A DNA stretch of 64,000 nt from Beroe forskalii (taxonomy: Eukaryota > Ctenophora > Nuda > Beroida > Beroidae). Made by a program: the position numbers and the translations under genes. Location of the stretch: contig WFMF01000429.1 in the NCBI GenBank assembly GCA_011033025.1, forward strand, positions 62,001-126,000, read 5' to 3'. Shown piece by piece: positions 12,601 through 19,859 of the stretch. Within the stretch, counting starts at the first letter, position 1, and each line of letters begins with the position of its first letter. The notes beneath the pieces are model-generated. The model was not told the origin of the DNA and did no database searches. It saw only the letters and a list, made by a program, of their open reading frames with translations.

Positions 12601-15600
12601 ATAGGGGAGGGGGTAAGGCAAAAGTGGAAGCATTTGCCAAAGTTTGCCTAACCCCTCCTCATATAGTTATGTAAGTACAGGAACCTAAACACCATGTACT
12701 GACCGGGGTTGCGTCGGGCTCTGAGTTGCTGAGACAACCGCACCTTGTCGTTGCCCACTGAGGTCACCTCGCACTGAGAGGACTGCACTGCTAGCCGCGC
12801 TGAACTTACCTGAGCCAGGATCCAAATAATATGTCCGACTAACTCATGAATTCATTCCATTCAATAACCAAAGGGTCAAGTGTCGCGGGGTTATTAATAT
12901 TCGTGAGGCTTAGTATCTCGGTATATTGTCATGTCATAGTCTCCCCTCTCGTAATTGTAGGGATGGGTCAAAAACAAAACTAGAATCATAGCCCTGGTTA
13001 CCAATCAGGGGAAGATCTTTAATTTAGTACTCTTGCCCACCTCATTGATAATTTCTTGTCTCTGCCTGTTCAGCTTTTCAATGTCCAGAAAGATCCTGGT
13101 CTTTTCCTCCATGAAGTTATTCAAGGTTAACTTGTTGCGGTCTCGCCGTGCAATCTGAACAACAGAAGTAAGCCTACAGAGACATGGAATATTGCCGAAA
13201 GTAACACGATGACTTGTCTAGTGGTTTCTACTCAAATCAATATTTCAAAAGTTACTACCCACATAACACATCTAATTAATTTGCACCACTTGAATTTCAT
13301 CCCAAAACCAAAAACCCCTCCCCATTTCAGAGTAATATCTTCCGACCATCACTTTTCAGCCCTTATATGATGCAAAAACTGTTCTTTTCTAAAAACATCT
13401 TCCTTCAAACCAATATCGTCTTCCTTGAACCACACCCTTCCTACGCTACGAGGCATACCAAATCATTGAGTTCCTTGTCGAACCACACCCATTAAACAAG
13501 GCATACCAAATCATTGAGTTCCTTGTCGAACCACACCCTTCCTACTTTGGCATACCAAATCATTGAGTTCCTTGTCGAGGAGGAGTTTCCGGGTCCTTAA
13601 ACCGGTGGTCAGGTCTCTGAGTCGGGAGAGTTGTCCCTCGAGCTGCTGCTTGCGAGACTCGGCCCAAGTTTCCATCTTGTTTCTGTAGAGTGTCTGCTGC
13701 TCCTAGTGTCGAGTAAGTGGGTGGGGTCAGCTCAAAATGCGGTATATTCCGGTAAATGATTCGGAATCTTATCGCTAACATTACATCATTTGATGAATAC
13801 TGTAGTAGAATGAAAAGTGTTAATAAGAAACAAAATAGATATCAAATAGGGGGGGGGGCCAACCCCCCAAAACCCCCCAAAATTAAGCCCCCTATTGGAA
13901 ATTTGTTATATCCACCAGGGGTTAAATTTAACCCCCAAAATTAAACCCCTATCGACAGCAAAAATTAAACCCCCAAAATTAAACCCCCCTATCGACAGCA
14001 GAAATTATTCTAGTATGATTCAAAAAAGCACCAAAATGAAGAAACAAAAAAGTACCATTTGAAAAAGTTGCCAAAAAACACGAATAAAAAGGTACCATTT
14101 CGAAAAGGCGCAAAAAATCGGACAAAAAATTGGTACCAATTTAGAAGGGTACTTCTGAAAAATCAGAAACGAAAAAGGTACCAATTGAAAATGATGCCAA
14201 AAATCAAAAACAAAATTGGTACCATTTAAAAAGGGGCTGAATACCTGAAACAAAAACGGTACCATTTTGAAAGGATGTTAAAAATCAGAAACAAAATGGT
14301 ACCATTTGAAAAATATGCTGAAAATCAGAAACAAAAATGGTACCATTTCATAAAAGTTCCAAAAATTATAAACAAAAATGGTACCAAAAACCGGAAACAA
14401 AAATGGTACCATTTCTGAAAATCGCCAAAAATCACCACCAAAAATGGTACCATTTTGAAATGGTGCAAAAAATCAGAAACAAAAACGGTACCATTTTGAA
14501 AGGATGTTAAAAATCAGAAACAAAATGGTACCATTTGAAAAATATGCTGAAAATCAGAAACAAAAATGGTACCATTTCATAAAAGTTCCAAAAATTATAA
14601 ACAAAAATGGTACCAAAAACCGGAAACAAAAATGGTACCATTTCTAAAAATCGCCAAAAATCACGAACAAAAATGGTACCATTTTGAAATGGTGCAAAAA
14701 ATGAGGAACAAAAATGGTACCATTTTCTCATTTTGAAAGGATGTAAAAAATCAGAAACAAAACGGTACCATTTGAAAAAGATGCTGAAAATCAGAAACAA
14801 AAATGGTACCATTTCATAAAAGTTCCAAAAATTATAAACAAAAATGGTACCAAAAACCGGAAACAAAATGGTACCATTTCTAAAAATCGCCAAGAATCAC
14901 GAACAAAAATGGTACCATTTTGAAATGGTGCAAAAAATGAGGAACAAAAATGGTACCATTTTGAAAGGATGTAAAAAATCAGAAACAAAACGGTACCATT
15001 TGAAAGAGATGCTGAAAATCAGAAACAAAAATGGTACCATTTCATAAAAGTTCCAAAAATTATAAACAAAAATGGTACCAAAAACCGGAAACAAAAATGG
15101 TACCATTTATAAAAATCGCCAAAAATCACGACCAAAAATGGTACCATTTTGAAATGGTGCAAAAAATCAGGAACAAAAAAGGTACCATTTGAGAAAAAAT
15201 GCCCATTTTTGCACTAAGAATTAAGCCCCCCAAAACCCCCTAAAACCCCCCAAAACCCCCCAAAATTAAACCCCCTATTGGCGATTTTCTATATCCACCA
15301 AAATTGAGGGGGTTGGCCCCCCCCCCCAAATAAACATCAGAAATATCTTAATCACTAAAAATAAAACCTGTTCCTGTTGTTGCTTGAGCTGGGCGGCCAC
15401 CTCGAGACTCTTTGTTCTCTGCTTCTGGAACTCGAGTTGTCTCCGGGCTTGTAGTGCTGCCTTCTGTCTCTCCAGCTCCTGAGAAGCTGCAGCCTCAGCT
15501 TCCCTGTCCTCCTGAGGGGTAAGTTGTGTGAAGGCTAAGGGTAAAATTTAGGGACATAGTTTGTTCAAAAACACATTTAGAGCTAAAGGAGAGAAAGAAA

Positions 15601-18600
15601 GGGTTACTTGGGCTAGAGTGACGCTCCAAAAAGGCACTCTTAATCTAGACGAATGCGACTGAGAGAGAGAGAGAGGGGTAAGGGAGGCAAGAGGTGCGAG
15701 ACGTGGGGAAATTCAGAAGAAAGGAATAGGGGGAAAGAATATGCAGTTGAGGTGGGGAAGTGATGGATGTTCAAATTCGTAACAAATTTAAGTACTTTGA
15801 ATTACATTGCATAATGTAATCACTTGATGTAAGTGTCTTTTTTTAAATAAGTTAATTTGCCACGTCATTTTATAATTGTGGAGATGTTCTTGTGAACAAT
15901 ACACTTTGATTAAACCACGTTCTCCAGACTAAATTAGAGTTTTGACACTTGATACCCACATTCTGTTCAACAGTATATACTACTGTACGTTTTATAGTGT
16001 GGTGGTATTATTATTAACACAGTCTTGTAATCAAGTAGAATGTATGGACTGCAGATTTGAATGTGATACAGTAGGTAAAATCTACATGTACTATAGCGTA
16101 CTATACTGCATAATATACTATACAGTATACACTCAGAAAAGCAAAACAATGACAAACCTGTTCCTTACGCTGCCTCTCTTTGATCTCCAAGCGTCTTCTT
16201 TCCAGTTCTGCTTCTCCCTTGTCAAAATTCTGCTGTTTCTTGTTTTCAAACGATGCTGAGGGATGAAATAGAATAAAACCTCAATATAAATTCAGCGAAT
16301 TTTTGATATAAAATATTGGTTGCCAAATGAAAACCGGGAGATACTCCTTATACTATACTTGTCTGCAGTATGAAGAAGAATATACCTTTGGTGAATATAG
16401 AGTCAGGTTGTGACTCGGGTTTGTCTTTCAGTAGGAAGTGTCGATACTGTGGGGGAACAAGGGCAGGGGTGAGAGTTGCAGGGGGGTCCTTGCCTCTCTG
16501 CGCGTTCTCAACCTGCGTATAAAGCAATCACCATGAGTTCAAATCAAATCCGAGTACATCGTGTATTCAATGTTCAGTATATCCCTACAGTTCAGTCTTC
16601 ACTTACAAATTACATCACGAAACACTAAGAAGCCTGCAGAGGGGCATTGCTCCAGGGAAACAATAAGAAATTAAGCCATGCAGATATAGGGTATGGACAA
16701 TGGACATGGTGGGATAAAATGGAAATTGGACAGTCGGGAGGAGTGGACAAAAAGGGGAAAGTTGGAAAACATATTTTCTCAAAAATTTGCCAGGGTAAAG
16801 TGGGCACCATGATCAAAAAATAGTAATCTCACTTGTAATTAATCTCACCCAAATGTAATGGGTGGAACACCAGCGACAAAACGTCAATTGGGTCCAAAAC
16901 GAGACAAAAAGCTTCAAAAGCGGCAAAAAGCGACAAATCGCGCCTATAATGTCAAATCGAAAATGTCGCTGTCCCCCTAGAACAGGGAGGTAAACTTACC
17001 AGGTACATAGCCAGACAGAACTCGTCAGCTGAGAGACACCCTGTTTTACTTATGTCTGACAGGCTCCATATTTGGCTGAGGGTTTGAGCACTGAGTCCAC
17101 TCTTGACAAATTCTCCTTTCACGATGGAACCTGTAAGAGGATGGTAAGGAAAAGGACAGTCCAATGTTGCCTGTAAAATCAAATTTAAGATATTTGGAAA
17201 GATTGAAAACATGAATAACTGAACAATGAAGATATATTACTAACAACTAACTAAAATGAAACAACGTAATTCTTAGATTAACCTGCAACTGAGCCAGTGC
17301 GCCTGTTATCCAGTCTGTTGAAGAGAGTAAGGTACCTCTTCTTAGCATTAAGATCCACAACCCACATCTCATTGCTGATAGAGGCAGGTAGAGTAACACT
17401 GCTTGCACCAGCTTTCATGGGAGACGAGTGCCTGCTTGCTGCGAATGACAGAAATTCAAAGATTCTATTATGGCATGTGTGTCAATTAATCCTGCCAAGT
17501 TCAAACTGCTATTGCTGACAGTCAAGTGTTTCTGGCAGTGAAGTAAAAAATACCATGAATTATGATGCATATAAGTTCAATACCATAAAACTGTCTAATC
17601 GTGAAACTAAAATGTTTTATTAGCTAGCTGTACAATTGTGCAATCAAGCAGATAAACTTATAATTGTATAGATATAAATTTCACGAGGAGTTTTAACAAC
17701 CTTTAGTTAGGAATACCTAGCACAGCCAAATGTTACATGTCGGAATAGTGATTTTCAGATGGCATTATGGAAAGTATTTGCCGGTGGTTACCATTAAATC
17801 ATTACCAGATTGTAATTAAACTTCCCGTCATGATTTTTACTTAAATCAATAAGATTTACCTTGATCTGGTAGGAAAGAAGACCAGTTAGCAGCTGCTGCA
17901 GCTGGCATAGGCTGTTGTGACTTGAAAGAGTTAGACCTGGACAATGATGAGTTTACATTGTGCATTTGTTGTGGGAGCTGCATATTTTGCTGTAATTGGA
18001 GTTGCTGTTGCTGTTGCTGTATCTGTTGCTGCTGGAGTTGTTGCTGGAGTTGCTGCAAGGGAATGGCAGACATGCTGTTGATAGCAGCAGCATTCAAACC
18101 ACGTTTATAATTTTGAATGAGCTGGAGTATTGTAGAAAACTCTTGTAAGGTCAAGTGGCCATCCCTGTCTTGGTCTGCTCTTGTCCTGTGCAAAGAAAAA
18201 ACATTATTTCAGTTTATAATGTAATTAGCAGGACTGTTGGGTCTGCAAATACACTTAGTGCTTCTAAGCAACATATTTTAAAAACTACAAGTCAAATAAA
18301 TTGAATATTTTCACTGCACTAAAAAATTCCAAACAGATTCAAAAGTTACAGAGCAACATACTAAAAACAGAATTGAACACGGTATGCACACATATCAACT
18401 TGAATGTGCAACCATAGCAACATGTTCAACTTTATCTATACTATACATGGGCACCCTAAAGTGTGTCTGCGAAAGGACAAAAGACATAACAACATATGAA
18501 AAACATAAAGAGAGTGTGATTTTATAAGAGAGATAAAAATTGTAATGCTACAAGAAAACTGGAATAATGAATTAGAGGTATAATTGAATATCAATTCATT

Positions 18601-19280
18601 TTCTAACCAGATGTCTTTAAGGCAGTGTGGAGGAAGGTTTGATGTTAAAAGGAATGCATGGACTGATTTTCCTGAAACAAACAAATTGAATGCAGTCAAG
18701 GTACTTTTTTAAGGGATTGTTCACATATTACGTAATCAATTTTTGGCCGATTTCAACCCCCCCCCCTCCCCCTCATAATCAAGTTAACAGTAGTTGTATT
18801 TGTTACAATAACATGTAACGTAATCATTCGGAAACCCCCCCTCCCCCTAGGTTATTACGTAATATGTGAACGATCCCTAAGGAACATATCCATTAAAGTA
18901 CCCAATGGGTGGGTGGTGTTTAGATAAGTTTTGAAAAGGGCTAAGGTAATTTTTTGACAAAAATCATTTGATATAAGGATATATTTCGCTTGTTAGAGTA
19001 TCGGAAGGAAACAAATATCCCCTGATAAGAGAATGAACCATCTGGACAGTGCTGTGTGGTTCAGCATGTATCACATGCCAAAAATCAAGGAATGGCAAGT
19101 TCTAAATAAATTTATGATCATTTATTTGTTTATTTATAAAATTCATTACAATGAAAATGTGATAAATACAAATAAAAATTAAAATAATCGAAGCTCTTAG
19201 CTCACCACTCAATTTTCCATTTACTGGCCCAAGGGAGTTGAAAAGATGTGCTATTTGGTGACTCTGCATACTGGAACATT
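468..19280 (-). CDS. Intersectin-like EH/coiled-coil/SH3 endocytic scaffold (whole gene, exons listed separately)
   Basis: Intersectins are cytosolic scaffolds of clathrin-mediated endocytosis: EH domains bind NPF peptides, the coiled coil dimerises, and SH3 domains bind dynamin, synaptojanin and actin regulators. Read on the minus strand the exons give EH1 (19.28-18.1 kb), a poly-Gln linker, EH2 (17.44-17.0 kb), a linker with PPQYRHF, and a long K/E/R/Q-rich coil (16.26-11.6 kb) that opens with SFENKKQQNFDKGEAELERR, close to the start of the vertebrate intersectin KLERQ region. A Thr/Pro/Ser-rich tail, a 1.6-kb Ser-rich exon and two SH3 domains follow. Splice phases agree at every join I could test except the join into the 1.6-kb exon. 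Frame changes occur inside the exons at 11.6-11.9 kb and 4.75-6.3 kb. Vertebrate intersectins have five SH3s and, in long forms, DH-PH-C2; only two SH3s are seen here. Exons upstream of 19.28 kb and probably between 10.19 and 6.32 kb are missing from this model. Confidence 0.85.
780..905. other. CpG-dense islet in AT-rich intron
   Basis: About 120 bp made largely of GCGCGC/GGCGCG runs, next to AT-rich sequence in the intron between the two SH3 exons. It resembles the CpG-dense inverted-repeat element at 21.96-22.35 kb and is probably a fragment of a related element. A short inverted repeat (AGTGTGACATT / AATGTCACACT) follows at 930-962. Confidence 0.4.
1228..1473. repeat. Left direct repeat flanking the minisatellite element
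   Basis: This roughly 240-bp segment recurs in the same orientation at 3118-3345. Shared blocks include GTTCCTTGTTACTGAAT, GAGAACCACATTTACTAG, TGATCTAACAGCCC and TTTCAGCATA. The two copies lie immediately outside the element at 1474-2896 plus its short 3' extension. Confidence 0.75.
1674..1680 (+). promoter_or_regulatory. TATA box with upstream CRE-like repeats
   Basis: TTATAAA lies just after three repeats that carry ACGTCA/TGACGT half-CRE motifs, and just before the 35-bp minisatellite. The same arrangement is kept in the other copy (61507-61513, minus strand). Promoter activity is inferred, not shown. Confidence 0.5.
1745..2535. repeat. 35-bp minisatellite array (about 22 units)
   Basis: Strict 35-bp period with point variation between units, for example CCAGAAGACTCCACCCTTCC versus CCAGAAGACCCCACCCTTCC. 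The array belongs to the element at 1474-2896. Confidence 0.9.
3118..3345. repeat. Right direct repeat flanking the minisatellite element
   Basis: Second copy of the segment at 1228-1473, same orientation, differing by substitutions and small indels. Between it and the element lie 2890-2903 and 3001-3014, a 14-bp perfect inverted repeat (CCTCTAGGAAGTAC). Confidence 0.75.
3597..3680. repeat. Two-copy 41-bp tandem duplication including a splice donor
   Basis: AAGAGAGAATTCCC...CTCTTACCTTTCT occurs twice. On the minus strand each copy contains GAAAG|GTAAGAG, the donor of the SH3 exon (exon end at 3675), so a decoy donor lies 41 nt further on (exon end at 3634). Use of the decoy would shift frame. 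Confidence 0.8.
3675..3789 (-). CDS. Intersectin-like exon: first SH3, second half
   Basis: Acceptor cttttcttgcag; donor AAAG|GTAAGAG. Translation begins VYETRGSYYFGGLDTQSG and ends IYGNIEQK. It completes the SH3 started in the preceding exon (phase 0 join). YYFGGL takes the place of the usual WWxG, and GLVAISNTE replaces the GLFPSNYVE consensus, so ligand preference may differ. Confidence 0.8.
3964..4049 (-). CDS. Intersectin-like exon: first SH3, first half
   Basis: Acceptor gaagcattccag-type (cattccag), donor ATCT|GTGAGT. Translation VLFEVEALVDHKTANTEEL followed by SYNKGDRIS gives the ALxD and EELSYNKGD motifs of an SH3. Two leading bases pair with the single base left by the preceding exon (G|AA = Glu), fixing the frame of that exon's end. 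Confidence 0.8.
4750..6324 (-). CDS. Intersectin-like 1.6-kb Ser-rich exon with two +1 frame changes
   Basis: Acceptor ccctcctgctcag, donor GATG|GTGAGT. Three open segments follow one another in different frames: 6324 to about 5980 (IAMSVFEAGDSVSASCLTLS onward), about 5995 to about 5060 (PAKPDPDSDTDATGLSP onward, Ser/Asp/Pro-rich, with basic KRQKSFRKKKPRDRAR) and about 5090 to 4750 (Ser/Arg-rich, ending FAQITSD). The exit phase fits the SH3 exon only in the third frame; the entry works only in the first. Each change requires skipping one base (exon length 1575, two more than a continuous reading allows). No normal-sized intron fits; a 31-nt GT-AG interval at about 5063-5093 would restore the second join but is implausibly short. 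I recognise no domain; position suggests a disordered adaptor-binding insert. Indel error, disrupted allele or true frameshifting are all possible. Confidence 0.6.
6325..10189. other. Intron region, no firm exon
   Basis: AT-rich sequence with no recognised domain on either strand. Splice phases (1 out of the exon at 10190, 0 into 6324) require at least one more exon here. A 26-nt candidate on the minus strand between gttcag and CCCAG|GT near 8267-8295 would satisfy both phases, but its donor is weak. A 19-bp tandem repeat (CTGAATACAAATTTAAATT, four units) lies at 9501-9577 and scattered ACGCCGTTTT repeats at 9940-10050. Confidence 0.5.
9501..9577. repeat. 19-bp tandem repeat, four units
   Basis: CTGAATACAAATTTAAATT repeated four times with minor variation inside an intron. 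Confidence 0.85.
10190..10247 (-). CDS. Intersectin-like small exon (EEHIYALASEV)
   Basis: Acceptor ctccttag, donor TTCCAG|GTAATT; translation KEEHIYALASEVAKKQPLP, entry phase 0 and exit phase 1. No domain recognised. It is assigned to the gene by phase agreement with the exon at 10471-10519 and by strand. Confidence 0.55.
10471..10519 (-). CDS. Intersectin-like small exon (NEYAPVGGN)
   Basis: Acceptor ccctaccag, donor GCTGG|GTAAGT; reads SNEYAPVGGNIPSSAGW, taking two bases from the preceding exon and ending in phase 0. Too short for a domain call. Confidence 0.6.
10587..10682. repeat. GGGGACACTGTTCA tandem repeat
   Basis: About six imperfect units of 14-18 bp in the intron just downstream of the donor at 10738. 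Confidence 0.8.
10738..11448 (-). CDS. Intersectin-like exon: end of coil and Thr/Pro/Ser-rich tail
   Basis: Acceptor gctatttcag, donor TTACAG|GTCAGT. It begins AAQDLGQKRLEED in coil-like sequence and passes LIELVEFERKRNTFEKEEFY. From there it becomes low-complexity, with PRTPQKRPELPKTPG and SDSLISFDTPRAA, followed by Ser/Thr/Gln-rich sequence ending GNEDDY. Repeated TP/KTP motifs look like proline-directed phosphorylation or SH3-ligand sites. The two bases GC carried over from the previous exon fix its frame. Confidence 0.8.
11603..11932 (-). CDS. Intersectin-like coiled-coil exon with a +1 frame change
   Basis: Acceptor ttccacttcag; donor AAAAGC|GTAAGT. The exon enters in frame with DVLELLLEREKELASKETLL and three repeats of LAQEQQR. 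After QEQQRHAQEK that frame degenerates and stops (TGA at 11711-11713), while coil sequence RAAMEAERAAKEREQVVRDA continues in the +1 frame to the donor, in phase with the next exon. The switch point lies near 11727-11738. Exon length is 330 where 329 (or 332) would be continuous. This is a single-base insertion, two-base deletion or assembly error. Confidence 0.75.
12260..12399 (-). CDS. Intersectin-like coiled-coil exon
   Basis: Acceptor caattttcag, donor CGACAG|GTTTAT; reads DEVMMSILEDQEKAKQSLLC through KEHDELSSSRQ, in phase with both neighbours (1 in, 0 out). Confidence 0.8.
12598..12666. repeat. Short hairpin element (GGGTAAGGCAAA arms)
   Basis: TATATAGGGGAGGGGGTAAG at the left pairs with CTAACCCCTCCTCATATA at the right around a short loop, giving a near-perfect foldback of about 69 bp in an intron. 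Probably a miniature inverted-repeat element. Confidence 0.7.
12704..12782 (-). CDS. Intersectin-like coiled-coil exon
   Basis: Acceptor gcagtgcag, donor CCCCG|GTCAGT; reads SSQCEVTSVGNDKVRLSQQL then RARRNP, phase 0 in and 1 out. Nearby AGs would give an early stop, which selects this acceptor. Confidence 0.75.
13041..13154 (-). CDS. Intersectin-like coiled-coil exon
   Basis: Acceptor tctgttgttcag, donor AATGAG|GTGGGC; 38 codons, IARRDRNKLTLNNFMEEKTR then IFLDIEKLNRQRQEIINE, phase 0 at both ends. Confidence 0.8.
13452..13580. repeat. Three-copy 49-bp tandem repeat spanning a splice donor
   Basis: GGCATACCAAATCATTGAGT followed by TCCTTGTCGA occurs at 13452, 13501 and 13550. The copy at 13550 contains the true donor (GATTTG|GTATGCC, minus strand, exon end 13557) with the last 24 nt of exon; the two others lie in the following intron as decoy exon-ends. 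Confidence 0.85.
13557..13682 (-). CDS. Intersectin-like coiled-coil exon
   Basis: Acceptor actctacag, donor GATTTG|GTATGC; 42 codons, NKMETWAESRKQQLEGQLSR then LRDLTTGLRTRKLLLDKELN, phase 0 at both ends. The LDKELNDL end resembles the coil of vertebrate intersectins. An upstream AG at 13703 would put the exon out of frame and was rejected. Confidence 0.8.
13849..15327. mobile_element. Foldback element filled with GGTACC palindromes
   Basis: Ends are inverted (GGGGGGGGGGCCAACCCCC at left; the reverse complement of GGGGGTTGGCCCCCCCCCCC at right) and flanked by AAATA on both sides (13844-13848, 15328-15332), a plausible 5-bp target duplication. Just inside both ends lies the same directly repeated block (AATTAAnCCCCCTATTGG then TATATCCACCA). 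Between them are about 29 copies of the palindrome AAATGGTACCATTT, roughly 25-45 bp apart, organised in a higher-order unit of about 230 bp repeated four times (starting near 14258, 14487, 14717 and 14951). It sits in an intron of the intersectin-like gene. Frames reading MVPFLF in it are repeat artefacts. Confidence 0.8.
15368..15511 (-). CDS. Intersectin-like coiled-coil exon
   Basis: Acceptor acttacccctcag, donor GAACAG|GTTTTA; reads EDREAEAAASQELERQKAAL then QARRQLEFQKQRTKSLEVAA, ending QLKQQQEQ, phase 0 at both ends. Typical intersectin KLERQ-type coil. Confidence 0.85.
16158..16255 (-). CDS. Intersectin-like exon: start of KLERQ coil
   Basis: Acceptor atccctcag, donor GAACAG|GTTTGT; reads ASFENKKQQNFDKGEAELER then RRLEIKERQRKEQ. 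The pattern FExKKxxNFxxGxxELExRR is diagnostic of the intersectin coil entry, where the vertebrate form has [20 protein letters not shown]. Confidence 0.9.
16386..16512 (-). CDS. Intersectin-like exon: EH2-to-coil linker
   Basis: Acceptor tttatacgcag, donor CCAAAG|GTATAT; reads VENAQRGKDPPATLTPALVP then PQYRHFLLKDKPESQPDSIF. The PALVPPQYR segment corresponds to the conserved post-EH2 PPxYIPPSFR region of intersectins. Confidence 0.8.
17000..17130 (-). CDS. Intersectin-like exon: EH2, second half
   Basis: Acceptor cctcttacag, donor TACCTG|GTAAGT; GSIVKGEFVKSGLSAQTLSQ then IWSLSDISKTGCLSADEFCL. The IWxLSD core with the NPF-pocket tryptophan is present; the EF loop is weak (KTGCLSADEF). Confidence 0.9.
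17283..17438 (-). CDS. Intersectin-like exon: pre-EH2 linker and EH2 first half
   Basis: Acceptor tgtcattcgcag, donor TTGCAG|GTTAAT; Ser/Ala-rich linker then EMWVVDLNAKKRYLTLFNRL followed by DNRRTGSVA, matching the WxxxxxxxxxYxxLFN start of an EH domain. Phase 1 at both ends. Confidence 0.85.
17860..18185 (-). CDS. Intersectin-like exon: EH1 end and poly-Gln linker
   Basis: Acceptor ttctttgcacag, donor TCAAG|GTAAAT. It completes EH1 with TRADQDRDGHLTLQEF, a canonical EF-hand loop (DQDRDGHLTLQEF), then a Gln-rich stretch encoded by CAG/CAA tracts (17990-18075), then SLSRSNSFKSQQPMPAAAAA. The short tandem CAG/CAA run may be length-polymorphic. Confidence 0.85.
18608..18671 (-). CDS. Intersectin-like exon: EH1 middle
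   Basis: Acceptor tttgtttcag, donor ACATCTG|GTTAGA; GKSVHAFLLTSNLPPHCLKD then IW. This is the EH helix with LxxSxLPxxxLxxIW; the Trp codon is split across the intron. Confidence 0.85.
18713..18877. mobile_element. PIF/Harbinger-like miniature element
   Basis: 165 bp bounded by GGGATTGTTCACATATTACG at the left and its near-exact reverse complement at the right, flanked by TAA on both sides (18710-18712, 18878-18880). A 3-bp TWA duplication and GGG-ended inverted repeats fit PIF/Harbinger-type elements (inference). A degenerate relative starts at 19699. Confidence 0.7.
19206..19280 (-). CDS. Intersectin-like exon: EH1 start
   Basis: Acceptor attaccttag, donor TGAGTG|GTGAGC; ends SMQSHQIAHLFNSLGPVNGK followed by LSG, the first EH helix and GxLxG turn. 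An in-frame ATG lies at 19269-19267, but the open frame continues to the acceptor and true EH domains usually begin about ten residues earlier, so a 5' exon is likely missing. Confidence 0.7.
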
Positions 19281-19698
19281 CTAAGGTAATAGAATATACC
19301 ATTAATGATCTGTATAAATAAATATAAACAAATAGCAAAATAAATAGGTGTATCTCATTTTTGATAACAATAACTGGCCCTTATTTAACAATGTTTGAGG
19401 TGATTGATCAAAATATATGAAATCAAACCCTCACACTTTTCACCACTATTCATCTGTCAGTTTAAAAAAAATTGTCAGTCTCTTGAGGAAATTGACAAAG
19501 AGTAACAAAACATTTCAGTTAGGCCATTCAAGTGCTATATTTAACATGCTTTTTAGCCAGCCTCATTAACAGTCTTAATGATTGACTGAGTGTCCCCACA
19601 TTTCCCCAGAGTACAACATGGAAGCTTTATTTTATAAACTCAAGAAAATATGTACATTGGTAACTGTGCTGTAAACATGCCTGCACATGAATCATCTA

Positions 19699-19850
19699 AG
19701 AGATCATTCACATATTACGTTATCAATTTTGGGAATTTTTTACCCCCTACCCCCCTACCTAATCAAACATAATCATGGCTAAACCCCCCTCTTTTTAATA
19801 AAATATTACATAATCATGGCCCAACCACCCCCCCCCCTCCAGATTTTTGA
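19699..19850. repeat. Degenerate copy of the GTTCACATATTACG element
   Basis: Starts GATCATTCACATATTACGTT, followed by C-rich tracts as in the intact element at 18713-18877. The right end is eroded (AATATTACATAATC). A CRE palindrome TGACGTCA follows at 19848-19855. Confidence 0.5.
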
Positions 19851-19859
19851 CGTCACCAA

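Noticed and set aside
13682..13710. A fourth frame conflict, at the exon near 13.6 kb
   Set aside because: Using the AG directly before AACAAGATGG (exon start 13682) gives phase 0 at both ends, so no frameshift is needed.
14020..15106. Open frames reading MVPFLF/FKWYHF repeats
   Set aside because: By-product of the GGTACC palindrome array inside the foldback element; frames change with unit length.
13849..15327. CRISPR-like array of spaced palindromes
   Set aside because: Spacers are similar to each other in a 230-bp period, the host is eukaryotic and no cas genes are present.
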